Below are positions 14,215 through 20,258 of a stretch of DNA of 20,258 bases, piece by piece. A program made the translations under genes and the position numbers. The stretch is from an uncultured Clostridia bacterium (lineage in GTDB: Bacteria > Bacillota > Clostridia > Christensenellales > UBA1242). The notes beneath the pieces are model-generated. The model saw nothing but the letters and a program-made list of their open reading frames with translations. It ran no database searches and was not told where the DNA came from. Numbering within the stretch: the stretch's first letter is position 1; each line of letters starts with the position of its first letter. The stretch covers positions 1 through 20,258 of the forward strand of contig CAKVCF010000004.1 in NCBI GenBank assembly GCA_934725795.1. The letters run 5' to 3'.

Positions 14215-14886
14215 TCACAAATTGCCTAAAAATGTAAAATCAATATTCAAAGCTTTTAAAATTTTGTTGTGTATTTGCTCAACAGAAAGCAAGTTGCCGT
14301 CTTTGCAACAATCAATCACTGTCCAATCATATTTTTTTGCAACATATTTTGCTTGCTTGTAGGCATGCAACATATATTCTTTATCTTTTTCATGAATATC
14401 TTGGCTTTGTCCGTTTTTTAAATCTTTGCGGTTGTGTGCCAAATTTAAACTAATTTCAATAGGCAAATCTAAAAATAAAACAACATCTGGCTTTGGCAAT
14501 TTAAGTTTGTTATATTCAAAATCGTTAAGCCAGTTCAAACAATCTTCGCGCTCGGCTGCATTTGCAGTTTTGCACGCTTGGTGAATCATATTGCTTGGTG
14601 TGTATCTATCTAAAATGATATAGTCGAAATCATCAACATTAATATTTTCCATTGTTGCCAAACGGTCAACAGCGAATAGTGCACTTGCTTGGTAAGCGTC
14701 TAAACAGTTGGCATTTTCACCAAATTCACCATTTAAATACATTTTAACAAGAGTGCTTGACGCGCTTTCATAGTTAGGAAAACTTATCAGTTTACACTTG
14801 TAGCCATGCTCAGTTAATGTTTCATACAAAAGCTTAGATTGTGTGGCTTTCCCGCTGCCGTCAGTGCCTTCAATTGTTATAATCAT
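14215..14886 (-). CDS. tmk: Thymidylate kinase
   Basis: Tmk phosphorylates dTMP to dTDP for DNA synthesis. The 223-residue protein starts with the P-loop GTDGSGKAT (7-15), has the substrate-side FPNYES (36-41), the ALFAVDR stretch (69-75), the DRY motif at 93-95, a PDVVLFLDLPIEISL strand and a lid-like segment with RKDLKNGQSQDIHEKD. It belongs to the GxDGSGKATQ subgroup common in Clostridia. AGAGGT precedes the ATG in a very short leader of about 16 bases. The TGA stop lies 29 bases before alaS, so the two are very probably one operon. Confidence 0.95.
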   Translation of the reverse strand: MIITIEGTDGSGKATQSKLLYETLTEHGYKCKLISFPNYESASSTLVKMYLNGEFGENANCLDAYQASALFAVDRLATMENINVDDFDYIILDRYTPSNMIHQACKTANAAEREDCLNWLNDFEYNKLKLPKPDVVLFLDLPIEISLNLAHNRKDLKNGQSQDIHEKDKEYMLHAYKQAKYVAKKYDWTVIDCCKDGNLLSVEQIHNKILKALNIDFTFLGNL

Positions 14887-14908
14887 AATTACCTCTTATT
14901 CCAAGTTT

Positions 14909-14936
14909 ATTATAGCACAATCAAACAAATTATCAA
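14909..14936 (-). promoter_or_regulatory. Promoter of tmk-alaS
   Basis: TTGATA (14936-14931), 16 bases, TATAAT (14914-14909) preceded by TGC, an extended -10, all on the minus strand. The start near 14902 leaves a leader of about 16 bases holding the AGAGGT ribosome site, unlike the leaderless genes in the window. Confidence 0.7.
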
Positions 14937-15115
14937 CACAATTTGCTTGTGTTTAAGTTTTGGTTCTATACAAATTTTTTATCAAAACAATAAACAAATC
15001 TTGTTGCACAAATCTAACATCAAGCGGCAATTGTATGGCTGCAACAGCATAAAAAAGAGTTAAAAAAAGCCAACATCTAACTGTCAACACAAAAGATTTT
15101 TAATTTACAAAATTA
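14937..15115. other. Divergent intergenic stretch, nothing recognised
   Basis: Between the promoters of tmk and the adhesin-like gene I see no ribosome site, RNA gene or strong repeat. The short open frame here has no coding character. Confidence 0.5.
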
Positions 15116-15144
15116 TTGACAAAAAGTTCAATTAAAGTTATCAT
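15116..15144 (+). promoter_or_regulatory. Promoter of the adhesin-like gene, placed for a leaderless mRNA
   Basis: TTGACA (15116-15121), 17 bases, TATCAT (15139-15144), then six bases to the ATG at 15151. Unlike the other leaderless candidates it has a perfect -35 and no TGn extension. Confidence 0.72.
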
Positions 15145-15150
15145 ATTTAT

Positions 15151-16605
15151 ATGAAAAAGTTTTGGAAGTATTTTGCCATTGTTATTTTGTCGCTTGTAGG
15201 CTTGTGTGCAATTGGCATATTATATTTGTTTATTGTGCCAAACAGCAGTTTGTTTGGAATTTGTTATATCAGTTATAACGAAAATTTTTCTTCCAACATT
15301 TACAATACAACTGAAAATGCGATAAACAAAGTTACATTAAATTCTTACAACTACGATGTTAACATTGTTTCAACTGAAGATTCAAATATATATGCAAAAG
15401 TGTACGCAAACTCATTTGGTTTTGTGCTTAAAAAGAACAGCCAATTGAAAATTGATTCAAGTTTGGTGTCAGGCAATTTAACAATCACGGTAACCGAACC
15501 AAACGGGGCATGTGTTCCAAATAACTCTAAAATCACATTGTATTTACCACAACTTACTTCTATTGATGTTTCAATTAACAACCACAATGCATTAACAAAT
15601 GTTGATGATGCAAAATTGGTGCTTGATAATTTTGCTTACAAAACAAATAATGGTGAAGCAAAAATAAAATCTTGCACAATTTCAGGCAAATTGACAGTTA
15701 GGTTAAACCGTGGCAATTACACCTTAGGCGATAAAGTTAGTTTGGTTGATAATGATGTTGAATTTAATTCATATGCAGGCAATTTCTACGGAACAAGTGC
15801 AACATTAGGCAACTTTACAGTCTTGAAAAATGACCGCGCAATGATAAAGATAAAGAAATGTGCAAAATTCAATTTAAGCAAGTCTTCAGCAGGCGGCAGT
15901 GTTACAATTGATGAAGTAAACGAAATTGCTGTTACTTCAAGTGATACAAATTTAAGCTTAGGCAAAATTTTAACAGGTGCTTCAATCACTCTTACCAAAA
16001 GTGGCAAAGTGAATGTTGGTGAAGTAAATGCGCAAGCAACAATCAAAACACGCGATGGCAACATTGTGGTAAACAAAGCAACTGCTGCATTATATCTTTC
16101 TTCAACACATAATGGCAATATCACTTTAAAAGATACAACCGCATCTTTACTTGCCGAATCAGTTTATGGTGATATTTCAGTTTACTTCAATAGCGCTGCG
16201 GCAAGTTTTGCTGAAAATTCAAATGCAAGAAAATTGCAAGCAACAACTTTTGATGGTCAAATTATAGCGGCAGGTGTTGAAAATGTTTCAGTAGACATTA
16301 CTGGCAATGGCAACGCAAGCATTTATATGAACAACGTTATTGGCGAAAACTACGTAAAAGCAGGCAATGGCAGTGCATACATTGAATTTGCAAATAATTC
16401 AGCTTTCAATTTAAAAACAAAAGCAACAACAGGCAAACTTAATATAAACTTTTCAACCCTTGAAAGTTTAGGTTATCAAAACCACGATTTTACTGGCGAA
16501 AACGCTTTCAATGTTAACACAAGCAGTGAAAACGGAAATGTTTTAACAGCTGAAGTTAAATCAGGCTTTATTAAAATCCGCGATGTGGCAACAAAAAACT
16601 TTTAA
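15151..16605 (+). CDS. Membrane-anchored adhesin-like protein (DUF4097-type beta repeats)
   Basis: A 484-residue protein with one N-terminal membrane segment (about 7-30, after MKKFWKYF) and then an extracellular domain made of short beta strands rich in Asn, Ser, Thr, Gly and Lys. From about residue 210 on the pattern of alternating short strands and turns (for example ATIKTRDGNIVVNKA, LYLSSTHNGNITLKD) suggests a right-handed beta-helix, as in the DUF4097 'putative adhesin' families. No enzyme motif, sortase signal or second membrane helix is visible, so it is probably held by the N-terminal anchor with the repeat domain outside. Its ATG is preceded by a strong promoter at leaderless spacing. 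It stands alone; a role in surface contact or envelope sensing is inference. Confidence 0.78.
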   Translation: MKKFWKYFAIVILSLVGLCAIGILYLFIVPNSSLFGICYISYNENFSSNIYNTTENAINKVTLNSYNYDVNIVSTEDSNIYAKVYANSFGFVLKKNSQLKIDSSLVSGNLTITVTEPNGACVPNNSKITLYLPQLTSIDVSINNHNALTNVDDAKLVLDNFAYKTNNGEAKIKSCTISGKLTVRLNRGNYTLGDKVSLVDNDVEFNSYAGNFYGTSATLGNFTVLKNDRAMIKIKKCAKFNLSKSSAGGSVTIDEVNEIAVTSSDTNLSLGKILTGASITLTKSGKVNVGEVNAQATIKTRDGNIVVNKATAALYLSSTHNGNITLKDTTASLLAESVYGDISVYFNSAAASFAENSNARKLQATTFDGQIIAAGVENVSVDITGNGNASIYMNNVIGENYVKAGNGSAYIEFANNSAFNLKTKATTGKLNINFSTLESLGYQNHDFTGENAFNVNTSSENGNVLTAEVKSGFIKIRDVATKNF

Positions 16606-16657
16606 TAGTCAAAACTATTTAGGTTTTTAAAGTGATAATTTAGTTATAAGATTTGAT

Positions 16658-16688
16658 AAAAAAATGATGCACGGAGCATCATTTTTTT
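16658..16688. terminator. Bidirectional intrinsic terminator
   Basis: AAAAAAATGATGC (16658-16670) and GCATCATTTTTTT (16676-16688) form a perfect 13-bp stem with loop ACGGA. It lies between the convergent adhesin-like gene (+) and DHH gene (-) and can serve both. Confidence 0.92.
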
Positions 16689-16703
16689 GTGTACGATTTA
16701 GAT

Positions 16704-17681
16704 TTAATAAAACAAGTTTTTCTCTTGATCTTTGCCTTGATTTAATGCTTGGTTAAATTTTTCAAGCAACAAGTTTTCAATTTGTGGAATAGTCATGCTT
16801 GACATAAATGCAGCTGCACCAGTGTGGCCACCGCCGCCATTTTCTTTTGCAATGCTGCCAACATCATAACCAGCACGTCCGCGCATGCTAACATAATATT
16901 CACCTTGTTTAGGGTAGATAAAACCAACCAAGCGCGCACCATTGATAGTGGAAAGGCGATTGATAATGCCAGTGTAGTTATCTTGTGTAACATTGTTTTT
17001 TTCTGCTTGCTGTTTTGTAATGTGAGATATTATAATTTTGCCATTTTCAAAATATTTTGCATTTTGAATAGCAATTGCAATTACGTCCATATTTTGTCTG
17101 GTATTGTTAAGCATAAAGTTTTCATAAATAGGGTAGCATTCCACATTTTGCACACATATGCCAGCAATCTCAAAAGTATGTTTTGTGCGTTCACCAACGG
17201 TTAAGTTGTTGGTGTCGGTTACAATGCCTGCATAAATCATGCCGTAATCCGCTTTTGTGAATTGATAGTTGAAAGCTGAAAGAATATCAAAAACAATTTC
17301 ACATGTGGAACTAACCACACTTATAATATTGGTTTTACGGTCAAATTCATTGGTTGCGTGGTGGTCAATCACCAGCTTGTTTGGAGAGTTTAAAAACAAT
17401 GGTTCAAACACACCAAGCCTTTCAGTTTTTGGCGCATCCATCATAACAGCATAGTCGTAATTTGCTTTACCTTGATTTATGTTTTGATTATCAGTTAAAC
17501 AATCGTAACTGTGTGGTAAATGGCTGTATTCCGCAAAGATATCCACATGCACATTAAATTTTGTGGATAAAAAATTTTTAAAAACAATCATGCTGCACAA
17601 TGCGTCAGCATCAGGTTCGTTGTGAGCAATCAAACAAATATTTTTTGCATGTTTTAATTTGCTAATTTGTGAGTATTTCAT
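16704..17681 (-). CDS. DHH/DHHA1 family phosphoesterase (NrnA-like)
   Basis: Proteins of this group hydrolyse short oligonucleotides, cyclic dinucleotide products or pAp, using two metal ions. The 325-residue protein has the full set of DHH motifs: HNEPDADALCS (His20, Asp24, Asp26), MMDAPKTERLG with Asp82, DHH at 106-108 and GIVTDTNNL, then a DHHA1 domain with RGRAGYDVGSIAKENGGGGHTGAAAFM. Length and order fit NrnA rather than RecJ or GdpP (no membrane helices, no PAS domain). There is no ribosome site; an extended -10 stands seven bases before the ATG. The exact substrate cannot be decided from sequence. It is monocistronic, divergent from the amidase gene. Confidence 0.9.
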   Translation of the reverse strand: MKYSQISKLKHAKNICLIAHNEPDADALCSMIVFKNFLSTKFNVHVDIFAEYSHLPHSYDCLTDNQNINQGKANYDYAVMMDAPKTERLGVFEPLFLNSPNKLVIDHHATNEFDRKTNIISVVSSTCEIVFDILSAFNYQFTKADYGMIYAGIVTDTNNLTVGERTKHTFEIAGICVQNVECYPIYENFMLNNTRQNMDVIAIAIQNAKYFENGKIIISHITKQQAEKNNVTQDNYTGIINRLSTINGARLVGFIYPKQGEYYVSMRGRAGYDVGSIAKENGGGGHTGAAAFMSSMTIPQIENLLLEKFNQALNQGKDQEKNLFY

Positions 17682-17688
17682 AATTTAT

Positions 17689-17717
17689 ATTATATCATAA
17701 TTTTTCTTTTTTTTCAA
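17689..17717 (-). promoter_or_regulatory. Promoter of the DHH gene, placed for a leaderless mRNA
   Basis: TTGAAA (17717-17712), 17 bases, TATAAT (17694-17689) preceded by TGA, all on the minus strand. Seven bases separate the -10 from the ATG at 17681. Confidence 0.75.
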
Positions 17718-17809
17718 AACAAATCAGTGTTGGCAAAGTTTGCGTGATTTGTAAAGCTTAAAAATAGACGATTTTTCATAAATTAAAAGCAAGAACAATA
17801 TATTTTAAT

Positions 17810-18583
17810 ATGCAAAAAAAGCCTTTAAAAAAAGATTGTACAAGCCAAAATAAACAAAGTTTTAAATCTAAATTTCAAACAGTATTTATCTGGTGCAAAC
17901 AAAAGTTGTCAGCACACAAATTTTGTGTTGTGCTTGTGTTGGTAATGTTTTTGTTGTCGCTTGCTTTTTCTGGAATTGTGGCATACTCCGCCAGCCGATA
18001 TAATGGCATAACTATTGTGCTTGATGCTGGCCATGGTGGACGTGATGGTGGCAGTGTAGGCACAAATGGCACAATAGAAAAAGAAATTAATCTTGCCTAT
18101 ACTTTGGCATTAAAAGAAAAATTGGTTAAAGCGGGTTACCGTGTTGAATTGACACGTAAAACAGACGATGGCCTATATAGTGAATTTGCATCAAACAAAA
18201 AATTGAGCGATATGAAAGCACGTTTTGAAATAATCAAAAAAGCAAATCCAAACCTTATGATAAGCATACATATGAATAGTTTTAAAGATAAGTCCGCACA
18301 TGGTGCTTCCACATATTATCGCAAAGACGATTCTGCCAGCCAAACTGCAGCAAATTTAATTCAGCAAAGCCTTAACACTTATTGCAATGCTAGTTACAAA
18401 CAAGGTAAAGTTGGCGATTACTACATATTAAATTGCAGTTATTACACATCTGTGCTTATAGAGTGTGGTTTTATTTCAAACCCTGAAGAAGAAAAATTGC
18501 TAAACACCGTAGAGTATAAGGACCAATTTACAACCGCCATTTTTAAAGGGGTTATGTTGTATTTTGGCCTTGCCAGTGTTTAG
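17810..18583 (+). CDS. cwlD: N-acetylmuramoyl-L-alanine amidase, CwlD-like (Amidase_3)
   Basis: Zinc amidase that cuts the bond between N-acetylmuramic acid and L-alanine. The 257-residue protein has a basic N-terminus, one membrane or signal segment (about 38-61), then a single Amidase_3 domain: VLDAGHGG with His75, TIEKEINL with Glu90, ISIHMNS with His154, and the catalytic LIECGFISNPEEE with Glu218. There are no cell-wall-binding repeats. The bare domain plus N-terminal anchor matches CwlD, which makes muramic-delta-lactam in spore cortex, but a vegetative amidase of the same build is possible. No Shine-Dalgarno site precedes the ATG; a TATATT lies five bases upstream without a clear -35, so its start may also be leaderless. 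It is convergent with fhs. Confidence 0.85.
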   Translation: MQKKPLKKDCTSQNKQSFKSKFQTVFIWCKQKLSAHKFCVVLVLVMFLLSLAFSGIVAYSASRYNGITIVLDAGHGGRDGGSVGTNGTIEKEINLAYTLALKEKLVKAGYRVELTRKTDDGLYSEFASNKKLSDMKARFEIIKKANPNLMISIHMNSFKDKSAHGASTYYRKDDSASQTAANLIQQSLNTYCNASYKQGKVGDYYILNCSYYTSVLIECGFISNPEEEKLLNTVEYKDQFTTAIFKGVMLYFGLASV

Positions 18584-18740
18584 CAATTATTGATTTTGTT
18601 TTTTAAATATCAAAACAAACATTCTGCTTAAAGTTTTGCCTTTTAAAGCAAGTTTATTTGCAAATGTTTAAATGCTAATTTTGTTATTATTAACTTTCCA
18701 AAACTTGAAAATCAAAAAGGTTAAATAAAACTGATAGACG

Positions 18741-20258
18741 TTAAAACAGACCTTCTATATTTCCGTCATCATCAATTTTCATGTTAAGGTAGTTAGAACT
18801 CTTGCCTAATGCAGGCATAAGAAGCATGTTGCCAGCAATTGCAACAATCATTTTTGCACCTGTGCGGATTTCTAAATCGGTAATGGTAAACACAAAGTCA
18901 GTTGGCGCACCAAGCAAGTTTTTGTTATCACTAAAAGAGAATTGTGTTTTTGCAATATTCACAAAACAGTTATTTAACTTAAGCTTTGTGGCAAGTTTAA
19001 GTTTTTCTTTTGCAAGGTCAGTATATTCCACCTTTTTTGCACCATAAATGTTTTTTGCAATCTTTTCAATTTTGGTTTTGATATCGTCTTCCATATCGTA
19101 GGTGTAGTGTAAAGGTTTTGGCGTTTTACACATTTGTTTAACAATATTTGCAAGGTCAACACAACCAGCTCCACCTAAAGCAAAACCATTTGCAACTACA
19201 ACAGGAGTGCCTTTGCAAAGGTGCATCAGCGTTTCAATTTCTTGGTCGGTGTCTTCTTTATGACGATTTATTGCCACAACTGTGTTTAGTCCAAATTGCC
19301 CTTTAAGATTGTGAATGTGCCTTTTAACATTTTCAAACCCTGCAATCAAATCGCCGTTGCCATGTTCTTTTATCACTTTTGCAACAATCACAAGCACACA
19401 AGCATCAGGCGTTTTGCCTAAAATACGTGTTTTTATATCTAAAAACTTTTCAGCGCCTAAATCACTGCCAAACCCTGCTTCGGTTACGCAATAGTCAGCA
19501 TGTGTCAATGCAAATTTTGTTGCCACAACACTGTTGCAACCATGAGCAATGTTTGCGAATGGTCCAAGGTGAATAAGTGTTGGTGTGCCTTCACGTGTTT
19601 GCACCAAATTTGGTTTTAAAGCATCTTTAAGCAATAATGTCATGGCATCTTCCGCATGTAAATCTTTTGCATAAACTGGTTTTCCATCAACAGTTAAAGC
19701 AACCAAAATGTTGCCTAAATTGCGTTTTAAATCTGCCAAATTTTCACTCAAACACAAAACGGCCATTGTTTCGCTTGCGGCAGTTATTACAAAATTGCTT
19801 TTAATAGTTTTTCCGCCAAGAGAATAACTGTATTCACGCAAACTGCGTTCATTTAAATCAAGGCAGCGTTTAAAGAAAATTTTGTCAACGTCAATGTTTA
19901 AATCATTGCCTTGAAAAATATGATTGTCAACAATGCTTGCCAGCAAATTGTTTGCTTGAGCAATGGCATGAAAATCACCAGTAAAATGCAGATTGATTAT
20001 ATCGCTTGGTTCAACACGAGATTTTCCACCGCCAGTCGCCCCGCCTTTAATGCCAAAAACTGGCCCCATGCTAGGCTCTCTTAACGCAAGCATGGTCTTG
20101 CAACCTAAACTATTAAGTGCGTCAGCAAGGCCAATTGAAACTGTTGTTTTGCCAATACCTGTTTTGTTTGATGTCATGGCGGTAACTAGCACAAGTTTGC
20201 CTTGTTTTTTGCCAGCAATATTTTCAACCTTTGCAATTTCTTTGCCGTATTCAAACAA
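18741..20258 (-). CDS. fhs: Formate-tetrahydrofolate ligase, 5' end outside the window
   Basis: Fhs makes 10-formyl-tetrahydrofolate from formate, ATP and THF, feeding purine synthesis and one-carbon metabolism. 505 residues are visible. The family's first 45 or so residues are missing: the frame runs open to the window edge and the first visible residues, LFEYGKEIAKV, match the internal 'LYGKYKAKI' region of full-length enzymes. Conserved blocks present include LREPSMGPVFGIKGGATGGG, INLHFTGDFHAI and GPFANIAHGCNSV. The nucleotide loop reads NKTGIGKTT where most relatives have a P-x-A-G-E-G-K form, so the usual Glu is Ile. The TTG at the very edge is therefore not the start codon. No obvious terminator lies in the 157 bases separating it from the convergent amidase. 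Confidence 0.95.
   Translation of the reverse strand: MFEYGKEIAKVENIAGKKQGKLVLVTAMTSNKTGIGKTTVSIGLADALNSLGCKTMLALREPSMGPVFGIKGGATGGGKSRVEPSDIINLHFTGDFHAIAQANNLLASIVDNHIFQGNDLNIDVDKIFFKRCLDLNERSLREYSYSLGGKTIKSNFVITAASETMAVLCLSENLADLKRNLGNILVALTVDGKPVYAKDLHAEDAMTLLLKDALKPNLVQTREGTPTLIHLGPFANIAHGCNSVVATKFALTHADYCVTEAGFGSDLGAEKFLDIKTRILGKTPDACVLVIVAKVIKEHGNGDLIAGFENVKRHIHNLKGQFGLNTVVAINRHKEDTDQEIETLMHLCKGTPVVVANGFALGGAGCVDLANIVKQMCKTPKPLHYTYDMEDDIKTKIEKIAKNIYGAKKVEYTDLAKEKLKLATKLKLNNCFVNIAKTQFSFSDNKNLLGAPTDFVFTITDLEIRTGAKMIVAIAGNMLLMPALGKSSNYLNMKIDDDGNIEGLF

Noticed and set aside
12365..14886. T-box or other tRNA-responsive leader for alaS
   Set aside because: tmk is directly upstream with a 29-base gap, and the tmk leader is only about 16 bases, so there is no room.
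20256..20258. TTG at the window edge as the start of fhs
   Set aside because: The first visible residues match an internal part of Fhs, so about 45 residues lie outside the window.

Overview
The window comes from the chromosome of an AT-rich, low-GC, Gram-positive-like bacterium. The best guess is an uncultured gut-type member of Bacillota/Clostridia. Reasons: the rpsF-ssb-rpsR order, a formate-tetrahydrofolate ligase, a CwlD-type amidase with a lone N-terminal anchor, PBP5-type and signal peptidase I proteins of Gram-positive style, Shine-Dalgarno sites of the AAGGAGA kind, and many tight A/T-flanked intrinsic terminators. TGA is used as a stop (tsaD, tmk), so this is not a code-4 Mollicute. 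Eighteen protein genes are supported. No tRNA, rRNA, CRISPR array, IS element or phage gene was seen.

Layout. 1-1380: a small protein resembling the tail of an ABC-2 permease, divergent from a TetR-type regulator, with a repeated ACATATGT palindrome between them. 1391-3368 (-): a YwaF/TMEM164-like membrane protein and tsaD. 3586-4695 (+): prfB without the usual frameshift. 4954-6220 (-): rpsF-ssb-rpsR with a structured leader. 6623-8774 (-): a PBP5-type D,D-carboxypeptidase and signal peptidase I. 8943-12172 (+): a Gly/Ser/His-rich two-pass membrane protein with a zinc ribbon, then an ABC exporter half-transporter behind a leader hairpin. 12365-14886 (-): tmk-alaS, where AlaRS is a shortened 'mini' form. 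15151-16605 (+): an anchored adhesin-like protein. 16704-17681 (-): a DHH/DHHA1 (NrnA-like) phosphoesterase. 17810-18583 (+): a CwlD-like amidase. 18741-20258 (-): fhs, cut by the window edge.

How the genes relate. Most are housekeeping units: translation (prfB, rpsF, rpsR, alaS, tsaD for tRNA t6A), DNA and nucleotide metabolism (ssb, tmk, DHH protein), one-carbon metabolism (fhs) and envelope work (lepB, carboxypeptidase, amidase, adhesin-like protein). Transcription units are short, usually one gene, and bounded by terminators that often serve both strands.

The most unusual signal is in the promoters. Five first genes (tsaD, prfB, lepB, the adhesin-like gene, the DHH gene) have a near-consensus -10 element exactly 6 or 7 bases before the ATG and no Shine-Dalgarno site, which predicts leaderless mRNAs. 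Two other genes (carboxypeptidase, ABC exporter) have a terminator-like hairpin plus T-run inside the leader just before a good Shine-Dalgarno site, which suggests attenuation. No clearly new multi-gene system was found.
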